NCBI GenBank assembly: GCA_037042915.1
Contig: CM073201.1
Span: 2,356,001 to 2,420,000 of the forward strand
Length of the DNA: 64,000 nt
DNA from: Auricularia sp. M13
Taxonomy: Eukaryota; Basidiomycota; Agaricomycetes; Auriculariales; Auriculariaceae
Direction: 5' to 3'
Positions 1 to 11,325 of this stretch are shown one piece after another (positions within the stretch are counted from its first letter, which is position 1; every line of letters begins with the position of its first letter). A program made the translations under genes and the position numbers. The notes under the pieces are model-generated. The model made no database searches. It saw only the letters and a list, made by a program, of their open reading frames with translations, and was not told the origin of the DNA.

Positions 1-1792
1 TGACAAGCCGAGCTTTGCCCTCGACGGCGACCTTGGCGAGAGTGATGACGACAACGAGATCGAGGACGAAGAAAACTTTGAGGCGTTCCTCAGCAGCATG
101 CCCACTCTCCCGCCGGACGTCGTCGAACGTGTCCAAGATATCCTACACTTGGGTAGCATCGGCGAACCATTGAGCCAGTGCGAATCGCCTCGGCAGCTGC
201 TTTTCTGTGCATATGATCTTCTCGAAAGTACGTTCGACATCTACGCCGACGCAGTCTAGCTCACGCTTTGATTTAGCGCATATCCATATGTGGGAGGAGG
301 GTGTCTTGCACCGCGATGTTAGTTGGTTCAACGTGCTATGCAATCCCAAGCATTACGTAGGCGAAGAGGCCGAGGCGAAGGCTCGACCGTGCATCAGGAA
401 GATACTGTGTGTTTTAAATTGGTGCATTGATTACTTCCATTACTGACTGCACCGCACGCAGTCATCTACTGGGGAAAGAGGGCGCCACGACACCTCTTGA
501 CAATAGTGAAGGGGCCGACTTGACGCCTTGCGTTTTGTTGACCGATCTTGACCATGCGTCGGACACGAAGGTGCCTGGGAAATCCGCAGGGCATGAGGGC
601 CGGGAGAGAACGGTACGCGCTCATCTATCAAATGACCGGGCATATAGGTAGCAGGCTAATACTACTTCAGGGAACGGCCATGTTCATTTCATTCGAACTG
701 AGCGATCACACGGCTACCAAGTATAGGTCGATAGTGAACAGCGAGTGGGAGGAACTTCTCGAGGCCCTGAACTACGTCGAAGAGCACGATCTCGGCCCTG
801 CTGCTCTAGCTCGCGCATTTCCGGACGACGATGACCACCGCCTTTTCATGGACAGATGCTGTCAGGTCAAGGCCCTGGAGGCGGTTAGATCCAAATCCAA
901 ACCTGGACAACTCACCGAGGTCCCGGTCCACAGCCCACGACACGACGCAGAATCCATCTTCTGGGTATTCTTGTGGGCCTTCGCTCGGGCAAAGCCACGT
1001 GGCACGACACATGAGGAGGATACCAAACGCCGTGCCAAGCTCGCTACCTTTGCCCAAAGTATGCTGCGCCACGAGGTCGGCAACGAGAACGATCGCCTAA
1101 AGTACCTCATGGATCCAGACCACCTCGCCAACCTCTTTCACCCTTCCCTTGCCGCCTTCGAGAACCTATTCGGTTCACTGGCGGCGTACCTCCGTGTACC
1201 ATGGCATCTTTACACCGATATCGTTTCCGCAAACCATGTTCACATCGCTTTTCGCCGCATAATTCTGGGTTTCATTCTGCGGACCGATCCGGACCTGCTC
1301 AACGTTATCCTGGACACCGAAAGCCCTCGACGGGTAATTGTGAACCGGAGCTCGACGAGAGAGCGACTAACACCAGTATGGTCAGCGGATATATCAGCTG
1401 TCGGTGGCTCGGAGCGAGCCAGTTTGCTGGACAAAATGCCTAACCTGGCATCGAATGGGGTCGAGGCCGACGGAGCTGATACTGGTCCATTGTCTTCAGC
1501 GTGTTCAGGGCCATTGGGCGCACACGATAGACCCAGCGGGTCGGTCGCGTCTCAGTCATCCTGCGCGTCGCACTTGAAGCGAAAGGGCTTCGATGCCGAC
1601 GATGGACCAGCACGCAAGCGCACCAGGGCCGACACGCCCACGCAGCCCGAGAGACATTCGCCCGCGCTGTCGTTGGCCGCTCGTCAAGCGACCCGTTACG
1701 TCTACGAGCTCCATTTCCACTCACGGAGCGCACACGCCCTCCGCCTGAAAACGTGGAAGGATCGAATGTTCTGGTTCACCAAGGGTTACTGA
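1..1792 (+). CDS. FunK1-type fungal protein kinase A, 5'-truncated by the window
   Basis: Carboxy-terminal part of an atypical kinase of the fungal FunK1 family; the window opens inside its acidic linker. Exons are 2-227, 277-406, 462-612 and 671-1792, with 49-58 nt introns. The first intron carries an in-frame TAG, so it must be removed. Exon 2 holds the catalytic loop HRDVSWFN, exon 3 the metal-binding motif as TDLDHA instead of DFG, and exon 4 starts with GTAMFIS and continues through the C-lobe. Behind the C-lobe follow a WS..AVGGS block, a basic KRK...RKRTR stretch that could be a nuclear localisation signal, and the ending WKDRMFWFTKGY shared with the other main-type copies. No frame break is visible in this part, so it is the best-preserved main-type copy. 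Substrates of FunK1 kinases are unknown. Confidence 0.85.
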
Positions 1793-2034
1793 ACATTTTC
1801 ATTTTCCTATTTGTTGCAGACAACTTTTGTACCTATCCAACAGCACAAATCCCTGTTAGCTTACTTCCTGTATCTTATGTCGCGAATGTACGAGTAGATT
1901 GCGAATGGGACTTTCCAAAGAACGTCGATGTCAGGAGGATCACGGCTACTACCGCGGATGCGTTTGCTTCCTTGCCTCAACCCGTCACGACGCGCCTGGA
2001 TTTGTCCACCACGGACGGTTTGTTCCATAAATCC

Positions 2035-2040
2035 TATAAA
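2035..2040 (+). promoter_or_regulatory. TATA box of FunK1 B
   Basis: TATAAA within AATCCTATAAAGC, matching the D and E promoters at the same place. The flanking inverted repeat GCGCACC / GGTGCGC seen in D and E is degraded here (GTCCACC / GGTGCAC), and the start codon about 57 bp downstream is lost. Confidence 0.6.
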
Positions 2041-2094
2041 GCAAGGTGCACCAGTGTAAATGACGCGTCATATGTCCGTTGCTTATTCCCCGTC

Positions 2095-5078
2095 GTCCTC
2101 CTAGAACGACCCTCACATAGGAAGGATCCATCGGAAATAGGCTGTCAACTTTCACGCGTCCAAGGAACACTTACAGCAATCTCTGGCCATTCTATCCAAC
2201 ACAGTGCGATGAATCCCTACGTTGATTTGGCGCGCTCCTCGCTTGGGGATGCGAAATGGAAGGTCATTGCGGGTAACGCTGACAGTGCCGTCCGTGCGGC
2301 TCACAAACATCTTGCCGACCTCGTGAAGGAGAACTGGGAACTACGACCGAGGACATTTTCTACGGCCCAACTATCCAACTCTGCAACCGCATCAGCCTCG
2401 CTGTTTTTGACCAAGTCAAGGACTCGCGCCCGGCTGCGGATCAGGACATCGCGTATATCTTTGCCGTCCAGGCCGGTCAAAAACCGACGTTTGACTTCCT
2501 TGACCTGCAGTATACGCCCGATTATTGTGCTTTCTCCGGGACACGAGAGCAGCTGGAAATTGCGGCGACAACCCCCAGGTTCACGCGATCGGTCTGTTGG
2601 CCGGAGATGGAGATAGTCGGAGGGCAGAAGACGTGGGTGCAGATCAAGTCATACCTGACAGCTTTGAAGCGCTACAGGCCCGACATTCCGACTGTCCACG
2701 GTTTCTTCGTTCATCGCGGACAAATCCAACTTTCCCAGCTGAACGCCTGCGGAATGTGGAGCTCGAGCATAGTCGGCGTCGACAACCTCGACGCGTGGAT
2801 TGCATTCGTCGTGCTGTTATACGAGTCGCACCAACAGCGTGACCTGCAAGCTGGTTTATAACGCTCGGCAGACCGAATTTCTGCGTTGGGATTTTATCGA
2901 CCGGCCCGACCAGACGCCCCTCGTCCTCGCACCATTTTACGCTGCACAAGCGCCTGGTCGAGCCTCCTTCGCATCTTTCGAGGTCGTGTCTGGGGCTATT
3001 GAACCGTTCGAAGCCGCGGAGGCGTTCTACGGGTCCGAAGTGAAGGGATTCTGGAAGACGTCTTGGCAGCAGCAGGGGCGTTCCAAGGAGCGTGAATTGC
3101 TGGACCGTCTCCACGCAGGTGACCGCTGGCTTCCCGGCCTTGTTCGACCCTACCCAGAAATGCACGGCGATCGGCTTCGCGTGCCCACGCTCGACGATAT
3201 GGTTCGACGCGCTCAGAATGCGATCCGGCATGAGACTCCGGTGGCCGAGGACGTCGATGCCGACGCGGCGTCCACCGACTGCACCGGGGAATCTAGCGCG
3301 TCATCGGGCTACACTTCGACTTGTACTCTCGACGACGATGAGGAAGGTGGCGACGCAGAAGAATCCGCATCCATATCCAGCATGCCGACTCCCCCGCGCG
3401 ACTTTGTTGAGCGTGTTCAAGAGATTGTTCGCTTGGCTAGCATTGGCGAACCGTTGAGCCAGTGTGAGTCGCCTCGGGAGCTGTTGTTTTGTGCCTATGA
3501 CCTTCTCGAAAGTGCGTTCATAATAGGCTACGATGTAGTATCCCAGCTCACGCTTTGCTTAGCGCATATCCATATGTGGGAGGAGGGCGTCTTGCATCGC
3601 GACGTCAGCTGGTTCAACGTGCTTTGCAACCCCAAGCACTATAGAGGCGACGAAACGGATGCCAAAGCTCGACCGTGCATCAAGAAGATACTGTGCGTAT
3701 CTTACCCACAGCGCATTAACCTCCTTGATTTCTTACTGATCCATGTTTAGCCACTCACTTGGACACGATGACGCTTCCACTCTTCCCGTCGATAATGCTG
3801 GAGGCGATTTATCGTCTTGCGTTCTGCTGACGGATCTCGACCACGCGATTGACAAGCAAGAGCTTAAAAAGGCTGTGGCGGATGACGGGCGCGAAAGAAC
3901 AGTATGTACACTCCATTCTGCGATGTAGTCGACTAACTCTTGTGCAGGGGACCCCGATGTTCATCTCATGCGAACTGAGCAATCACTGCGCACTTCAGTA
4001 CTACCCTCTATCGAGCTTCCAGTGGCGCACTCTTTCGGAGGCCCTCAACCTCGTCGAAGAGCTGGATCTCGGTGCTGCTGCCCTAACTCGCGCCTTCCCG
4101 GATGACAATGATCGCCATTTCATGCACAAGTTCAACCGGGTCAAGGAGCTAGAGGCTACGAGGAAGCGCTTGGCACCACTTTCAGAACGCCCTGTTCACA
4201 GCCCGCGGCACGATGCGGAATCTATCTACTGGATATTTTTATGGGCATTCGCTAGGGCCAGGCCACGTCGTGCCCCCCACGAGACCGATGAAGGTAGAAT
4301 CGAACAGCTCACCAGGTTCGTGGAAGATCTCCTATCACCACGAAGTCGGCAAGGAGATCAAACGTCGTCCATACATCGATCCGCGATACCTTCGGAACCT
4401 CTTCCACCCTTCTCTCGCCGCCTTCGAGGGGTTGTTTTCTGCGATGGCGACTTACCTTTCCGTGCCATGGCACCTCTACGGCGACATAGTCGAGGAAAAC
4501 CACGTCCATATCGCGTTTCGCCGAATGATTCTTGGTTACTTGCTTCGGACCGATCGCAAGTTGCTCGACCTCCTTCTTGACACCGAGCAGCCCAGGCGTC
4601 TGAACGTGACGGACGACGACTCGACACCGGAGCGGAAGACGCCTGCATGGTCACAGTCTTTGTCCGCTGTCGGTGGCTCGGGGAGAGCCAGTCTTCAAGA
4701 CCCATTACCCAGCATCCCAGAACGCAAGAAGAAAACTGCAGCGAGCAGGAAGACCGTCGCAGCTGGCATCGATGGCTCAGGTCCATCTCTGGTGGGGGCG
4801 CAGGACCGTCGAGTGCACCTGACAGACCAATCGAGCCACAATCGTCCAACACGTTGACTAAGCGGAAGGCGTCCAAACTCAGCGGCGAGCCGCCCCGAAA
4901 GCGTCCCAAGACAGGCGGAGCGAAGCCGTCTTCGAGGAGTTCACCTACACTGTTTTCGCCCGCCCTTCGCGCTCGACAAGCGACGCGTTACTCTTACACT
5001 CTCCATTTCCACGACCGCAGCGCCCATGCCCTCCGCCTCAAGACCTGGAAGGATCGTTTGCTCTGGTTCTCCAAGTAG
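2095..5078 (+). pseudogene. FunK1-type kinase B, degenerate copy
   Basis: Main-type FunK1 paralogue of D. The codon aligned with the D start is no longer ATG; the first in-frame ATG is at 2209 (MNPYVDLARSS). Relative to D, single-base length changes lie near 2337 (-1), 2848 (+1), 4335 (+1) and 4787 (-1). There is also a 15 nt in-frame deletion near 2637 that removes the segment matching GDNGKG. Exon boundaries are conserved: introns 3512-3562, 3693-3750 and 3902-3947. The motifs HRDVSWFN and TDLDHA are still readable. The terminal Gly-Tyr is missing, with TAG directly after WFSK. Some of the single-base changes may be consensus errors, but the lost start codon plus the in-frame deletion favour real decay. 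A shorter protein starting at 2209 cannot be excluded. Confidence 0.75.
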
Positions 5079-5268
5079 TCCATTTCGGCGTGCCAATTTG
5101 CGGCGACAGGAGTGTCGTTAGAATCCTGTATATGTCGTGCCTGTATGAACAAGTTTGTGCGTATCGATTTTCTGAAGATGTCCTTAAGGAAGCTGCTTGC
5201 TGCAATCCAACTAGGCCACGCGCAACGGCCGACTGTGGAAACAAAAGTTCATTGATATTGAATCGAGC

Positions 5269-6689
5269 CTAGCATTCTGCGGAACTGCTTGGTTTGTCGC
5301 ACGCAGGTCCCGTGCATTGGAACCCAATCGCGTCCTGCACATTACTACATAGAAATCCTGTCGCAACAGTGCCATTCGCCCAATTGCTGACTTGGACGTC
5401 CTCGATTACGATATCCTTACATGGTGCAGCCGCGCTGCACTGCAACAGCGCGACGTTCGGGGTGGAGACTGTACCGCGGACAGTCGAAAAGCGAATATCG
5501 CGCAGTTGGAACCGCGAGGAGTTACAATCGCCAGCGGAGCCCGAGAACGTTGTGCACTGGCTGATGGCGAATACCCCGAGTTGTTGTATAGCGTAAAGTC
5601 GCTGAAAGTGAGATTCGAAGCGACTGGGGAGCCGAGTGAGTATTAACGGCACGCAAGTTAGAGGAACACCTACATCCAAGACCTCCACCTCCACCATTCG
5701 GTGGCTCGCCAACATGCTGACCTGTCCATGTCTTCACGTAGGCAGCATGGCGCATACCGTGGAATTGGATGCCAGTCGCGGTGAGATTTTCGATCGTCTC
5801 CCAAGCGCCTTCGTACTGCCCAATGCTACCAATCGCGACACCGAGCCCGCGATAGAACGTGCTGTTTTTGATGACGATGTTGGTACTGTTGGCCTTCAAC
5901 GCGATGCTGTCGTCGCCGTTATCAACGGTCCAGCGGTCGAAGGTGATAGAATCGCTGAACATGGTGTCCGCGCCATCGGTGTTCCTCGCGGGTGCACGCG
6001 AAAGCGAGGTGCTGTTCACGTAGATATCGCGTAGGAGGACGCGCTGCGAGTGGATGACCGTCATAGTCCTGAAGTACTCAGTCAGTCATGCTGCACTGAT
6101 AGTATAGTGGAATATGACCCACCACATCTGACTCTGCACGAAGCGCAGCCCCTCGAACAAGGAGTCCTTCGCGCCCCAAATCGTGATGGCGTGCGGCCGA
6201 CGCGGATAGTTGGACTGTCCATTGACAAAGTCGTACCAGACCTGCCCATTTCCATCCAGAGTTCCGTGTCCGTGTCCACGGAAGGTGACGTGCTCGCCGC
6301 CAAAGAACCAGGCGGAAGATTGGTTCTGGTAGCCGATGTCCAGCGAATTGGCCAGCCAATAGGTGATATTGGTCCCCCACTAAGCAAGCCTGTGAGCTTG
6401 AAGAAATACGACGAAAAATTGCACGGACTAGCAGCGTTCCTTGAAGATCAACCTCGCAGTCTTTCAGACCGGTCGTGTTCATGACCGAGTTTACGTTGTA
6501 GGTCTCGTTCAGGAACACGACCCGTCCTCCCTGGCCACAGTCTGCAAATGCCTTCAAGATGGCAGGGGCGTCATCGTCGCCATCAGCCTGGCGATGCACG
6601 ATGCAGGTCCTGCGCTTCGACGTCGACGTGCCGGTGGTCACAGTAGCGACAACCGGGGCCAGAGACCAGAGTAGCTGCCTCAAGCGCAT
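5269..6689 (-). CDS. GH28 pectinase (exo-polygalacturonase / rhamnogalacturonase-like)
   Basis: Secreted glycoside hydrolase family 28 enzyme expected to cleave galacturonan or rhamnogalacturonan in plant walls. The ATG at 6689 gives a signal peptide (MRLRQLLWSLAPVVATVTTG). Exons (minus strand) are 6689-6429, 6379-6123, 6068-5674 and 5623-5269. Conserved motifs: NTDGADT, GDDSIALK with the catalytic aspartates, GLGVAIGSIGQY and AYVKTWTG followed by PPNGGGGG. The usual GHG histidine is Leu and the usual RIK is YVK; I recall similar replacements in an exo-acting subgroup, so substrate class is uncertain. One base seems to be missing in a C run near 5574-5577, because the reading NNSG|VFAISQC needs a frame change there. 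The stop codon coincides with the end of the FunK1 B duplicate block. Final residues include paired cysteines typical of the family. Confidence 0.8.
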
Positions 6690-7183
6690 AGCGAAGTGGG
6701 TCACCGAGTGTCATGTTGCTCAAGTTGATATAATTATCCTGAAGCAAGGCGGCGCGTGGCCTGCCGGCGGCCCGGTGGATGTCGATGAACGCATCGAGTG
6801 CAAGAAGTTGGATGACCTCCGTGCTTACATGGCGCCGTCACGAGAACATGCAGGCAAGAGAACGAGAACTTGGCGCGGTCATCACAGGCACAATAGAATC
6901 TAGCCACGCAAGCACAGGAGAAGAGACAGAGAAGACCAGGCCACATTCAATGGCGGTGTTCGAAATCAACATCGAGCTGGACCTCGTCCATATCGCGCAG
7001 TGTTCGGCCATTCAGGCTCATAATAGCATTTGATATTTTGCATGCATTGACAGTAAGCATTGCTAACTCCGAAAAAGGCGGGAGTACTCGACGATATTCT
7101 ACAGACGGTCAGTCTTACATCGAGAGGAACAGTCAGGGTAAGAGAAATAGATAGTCCTGTAAAACCGAACAGGGATGTGCTGT
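6690..7183. other. Intergenic, GH28 promoter side
   Basis: About 490 bp upstream of the GH28 start and downstream of the MGA2-like stop. I see no conserved reading frame, RNA gene or repeat here. An AT-rich stretch (GATATAATTATCC, near 6726) about 35 bp upstream of the GH28 start could serve as its core promoter. Confidence 0.4.
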
Positions 7184-10100
7184 TCACACGGGAAGAACAT
7201 CCCGTAGCGGCAAGAACGCGCGCACGGCCTTGTACATCGTAGTGTAGGCGACAAATACGCCCGTGTAGAGCACCCATGCCAAACCAACTGCCGACGTGAA
7301 TTAGTCCACCAGCGATAGTAGGGTGACAAGACGTACGCAGAAGGATTGGAAGCCAAAACCAGACGAGCATGCGGTCCTCTGGAGATCCAGATGTTAGAAT
7401 GGGAAGAAAAACGAGAGAAGACAGCAATACGCACGCTTAGCACCGCGTCGCGCTTTCACCTCCAAAGCACCATACGAGTTGATCTCCGCGTCGCCGACGG
7501 CAGCTGGCACATAACCCAAGCTGCGTGCAATGCGCGCGTACATGCGTGACCGATCCGTTGTCACCTGGGCTCGCACGTTATCCTGGGCGGCAGGAGCAGG
7601 AGGATATGTGTGCTCTTGCTCCTGCTCCTGCTCCTGCGCTGTCTGCGCGGAAGCCTGTTCTTCCTGCTGCGTGTCCGATTCTGGCGCCACAGGCTGGGCC
7701 GGCGCAAGTCTCGGCGACATGAGCATCTGTGCGGCCCACTTCTCCCACGACGCGCGGATGCTCGGCTCCGTCGCCGCCGCCGCCGCATCGCGCTTCTCGT
7801 CCGTCGCGGGCGGCGACCACGGCCACGCCGGCACGGGGACGTAGAACACGGGGATCTGCGGGAGCTTCGCGCCCGTCCAGTCCCACGGGACCTGCATGAT
7901 GCCCTGCGGCGGCTGCAGGTGCGCGAGCTTGCGGTGCAGCCAGCCGCGCTTCTCGTCCGTGCCCGCGCCGGGCGTCGCGGGCGGCGAGACGGGCCCGTCC
8001 GAGCTGTCGCCCTCGCCGTCGCCCTCGGACTCGGAGCCGGACGTCGCGCGCGCGCGCCGCCGCCGCGTCACGCTCGACGGCGTCGGGCTGTGCGGCACGA
8101 CGGTCGGCGAGCCCGAGCCGTCGCTCACGCTCTCCAGCTCGTCCGACCACTCCGCGTCCGCGTCCTCGCTCGGCTCGCGCGACGGGTGCAGGAGGTGCGA
8201 CACCCAGTCGCCCGCGAGCTGCGCGGGCGTCAGCCCGTTGTGCGTGCGCTTCGTGCGGTCGGCGCCCGCGCGGAAGAGCGTCGCCGCGCACTCGCGCGAC
8301 CCTGCGAGCACGGCGAAGTGCAGCGCCGTGTAGCCGTTGTGGTCCTGCGCGTCCACCTCGATGCCCCGCGCGATGAGCCATGCCACAAGACGCGACATGT
8401 TGAGGATCGTCGCCAGATGAAGCATCGTTTGGCCCGTGGGTGCCTTGAGCGAGAGAGGATTGCGTCGACCGTTGTCGCTCAATGGAGCAGTCGCATCGGG
8501 GCCAGGGAAGTAACTGGACAGAAGGTTGATGATGGCGCCTTGCATGTCCGCTATCCTCCCGCATTGAAGGAGGAGCATTTGAGGATCGGGCGCGTCGGCA
8601 GAGCGAGTCGTCATGCCGCTTGCCTCGCTCTCCATAGGCGTGTCGTTGCCCGTAGAGCCGACGATACGAAGCGCGACATTCTTGGCCTCCTCGATCTTGC
8701 CTGTCATCTTGAGTCCCACCACCTGGAGCGCGAGTTCCATCCTTTCAAGAATCAGCATCCCGGAAAAAACAGTGGACAGGGTAGCTCACAAAGCTCGGTC
8801 GGAATCATCAACATAAGTGAAGACGTTCCCGGCAGTCACATCGTGTTCATCGCTAACAGCACCATCGTCCAGCCGCTCGACAACAACAGCCACGGGGCCA
8901 GCCGTTGCGCGCGGCGGGAGAATGCACACCAGGGTGTTATCGCCCCATTTCTGCGTGGACGTCGCGCGCGTGCCGCCAAAGCTGCACGCCAACGCCGCGG
9001 ACGAGAAGTTCGCGCCGAGCACGGTGATCTCGATGCCGCCGTGCGTAGGCCCCGACGCGGGTATCAGGCGGTGGATCTTGGGGAGCGTCGAGGCGTACGG
9101 CACGGGGGGCGGAGGGATGCCATAAAGCACGGGGAATGGGGGATATGGTGCGGGCGCGGGAGAGGGCGACCGTTGCGGTGTGGCGATCGGTGTGGGTGCA
9201 TGATACTGTGGGGGTGGAGGCGGCAGTCCGAGCCCGGCGAGTGCGGAGGGGGATATAGCGGGAAACACGGCGGACGTCGAGTCTGTTGGAGACGCAAACG
9301 AATGGGATGGCGAGGCGGATGGCGAGGGAGGGGCGGTCGGGAAGAAGCTGGTGGAAAGTGGTTGTAACCCGTTTGTGCTCGTGGATGGGCGGGACTTGCG
9401 GTCGTATGGCTTCGCGCGCTTCTTGGTCTCCGGCCGTTGTACGCCGCGCACCTGGCCAGGAAGCTCGAACGACGTGTCTTCTTCAGCAGACACGGCCTCC
9501 TTGCTCCTTGCCATTGATTGGGACTTGTGGTCATCGGTAATCATAATGGGCGGTGTCGACCCAGAGCCAACGAGCCGTCCATCAATGTCCCGGAGAGTAA
9601 ATATGACACTGTATAAGGGAGCAATGGATGAGAGGATGAGAATGGGAATGCATAGGCGGGCGAACCTGAAGCCGATTTTCTCCCGGTGGTGACGACAGTA
9701 GCAGGTAATGCGCACGGGCAGCGCTGCCATGCCCGTGGAGAAGTCGACGAGCTCGGGGCAGTTGAAGTGCACAATCTTGGCCTCGCCTTCGCTCAGGTCA
9801 GCCTCAGCAGGCTCTGTCTTGGCAGGCCGCACGCGCGCCGCGATTTTGCGCGCCGTCCGCTTCGCCTAGTGCCTGAGGTTAAAAATGCCACATGCAGGTG
9901 CTAGGACGTTGCTCTAGGCGCACCTCCCGTTGCTGGCAGCTTTCGCAGCACGTGACTTGGACGTCTGGCGCAGAGACGCCGACGACGTCGACAGAGAGGT
10001 CAAGAACGTCTTCCTGTACGGGAGCTAGAACGAGCGTCAGAGAATGTATTGAGCGCGGGGCAGTTGACAGTGGACACGTACCGATCTTGGCGTCCTTGCG

Positions 10101-10877
10101 CGAGCGCTTCTTTGTCGAAGTGCCTTTCGGCAGGCGAATCCATTTCCAGGACGCGACGCGGTCCCACGACTGGACGTGGGCGGGCGGGTACGTGTTTGGG
10201 ATGGTAGTGAGCGTGAGTTCGGTGCGAATTTGGGTCTCGACGCGCGACTTGGTGCCGTGCAGCGGGAGATTAGGAAAGACAATCAGCAGACTGAGCGCAC
10301 CAGTCAGTGGCACGCGGCAGCAGTGGTCAAGAACGGGCTCACTCTTGGCAGGCGTCCTTGGGCGGGCAGACTGCGCCGGCTGAGGGTGACGAGTCGCGCT
10401 GCTGCGTGGCCGGTGCAGCGTTGGGGTTGCCGTTAGACACCGCTGCTTCCGCTGGGGCCGGCGAGCGCAGCGCGTGCAGGTCCGCGGGCGAGCATGCGGC
10501 TTGTGCAGAGTGGGCTGTCTGCTGGCGTATGACGGGTTTCTGGTCCTGGCTCGCGTCCTGGCTGTCCAGCGCAGGCCTGGGCGAGTGTCAATGGGCAGGC
10601 TCTTTGCGAAACTCGGGGCCAGCACGCACTCGAACGCGTCCTCGGTGATGAGGTCGTCGAGGGACAGAATGTCGGGCGCCTGGTGCGCGAAGGCGTCCTT
10701 GGAGGCCCAGGGCCAGCTGACGAGCTCGGAGAGGCTCTGTGCGCCCGCCGAGTCCCAGAGTGGCAGCTGGCCGGCGCCCTGCACGACGGGGTCGCCCATG
10801 AATTCTGCGGACTGGGACGACTCGGGCGTCGCTGGCGACGAGTGGAACGGGGACGATGACCGCGACGTCGAGCTCAT
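7184..10877 (-). CDS. MGA2: SPT23/MGA2-type membrane-anchored transcription factor (IPT + ankyrin + TM)
   Basis: Homologue of the yeast ER-bound activators Spt23/Mga2, which are released by ubiquitin/proteasome processing and control fatty-acid desaturase expression. In order: a low-complexity N-terminus; the conserved block TKSRVETQI...TLTTIP and WKWIRLP; a Cys block (CCESCQQRE) joined over intron 9923-9866 to AKRTARKIAARV; then CYCRHHREKIGF, FTLRDIDGRLVG and PPIMITDDHK; an IPT/TIG domain (PASGPTHGGIEITVLGANF); at least two ankyrin repeats (GQTMLHLATIL, GYTALHFAVLAGS); an acidic/Ser linker; and a C-terminal hydrophobic segment split over the last introns (MLVWFWLPILL, then GLAWVLYTGVFVAYTTMY) before the stop at 7184. 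The frame near 10560 changes without an obvious intron, so the first 200 residues are provisional. Domain order and the terminal anchor make the family assignment strong. Confidence 0.88.
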
Positions 10878-11325
10878 TGGCCCGCCGTGCTGAGTCTGCC
10901 AGAGAATGGGAGACCAAAACGATTGCTCCCGACGCGCCCAGTTTCATTCGGCCCTTGCCTCCGTCCAGCCCGTTTTTTTTTGCAAAGCATTAGCCTACGC
11001 TGGGTGCCCTGAGCACCCCTATCCCAGCACTATTTCCTTCAGGAGGTTTTGCGTTCTGATATCCCAGTATTATATTTGATGACTACCCTGGGTCTCCGCC
11101 ACTACTGGAACTTGGTCTCTGTACCCGCCTGCTTCTTGACCACACGAGGGAAACGTGCTCGATCAGCTCTCGCCCTCTTATCAGCCACGGCCTAAACGCT
11201 TGCAATAATAGGGCCCCAGTCGCTTGTCTAAATTCCTGTTCGCGCCGGTTGGACTGGTCCCGACGTAACTGGCAGATATGATGTATTCAAACTGGCAATA
11301 GGACGCCGCTTGCGCAGTTACTTCG
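10878..11325. promoter_or_regulatory. Divergent intergenic region MGA2-like / monooxygenase
   Basis: 448 bp between two divergent start codons, so both promoters should lie here. It contains a T run at about 10972-10981 and a perfect 6 bp hairpin (GGGTGC 11002-11007, loop CCTGA, GCACCC 11013-11018). A second possible pairing, GCTGGG with CCCAGC, encloses it. No coding sequence is evident. Confidence 0.45.

Larger units (their letters stand above)
1930..5270 (+). repeat. Segmental duplicate block 1 (FunK1 B locus)
   Basis: This block aligns along its length with 26240-29610. It includes the promoter, the four-exon FunK1 gene and about 190 bp of 3' flank. Similarity is uneven: the 5' third is clearly diverged, 3044-3482 is identical, and the 3' part differs at scattered sites. 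Homology stops at about 5270, right on the stop codon of the convergent GH28 gene. The alignment was made by eye. Confidence 0.8.

Noticed and set aside
2330-4790. Programmed ribosomal frameshifting in FunK1 genes
   Set aside because: Breaks are at different places in different copies, have mixed signs, lack slippery-site plus structure signals, and similar breaks occur in unrelated genes.
5079-5268. Possible extra exon downstream of FunK1 B
   Set aside because: The sequence is shared with D only as untranslated flank and contains no conserved frame.
7610-9367. 585-residue Arg-rich open frame on the plus strand
   Set aside because: It is the antisense of the MGA2-like gene; composition (Arg/Ala/Pro) is that of a shadow frame in GC-rich coding DNA, and the minus strand gives the IPT and ankyrin domains.
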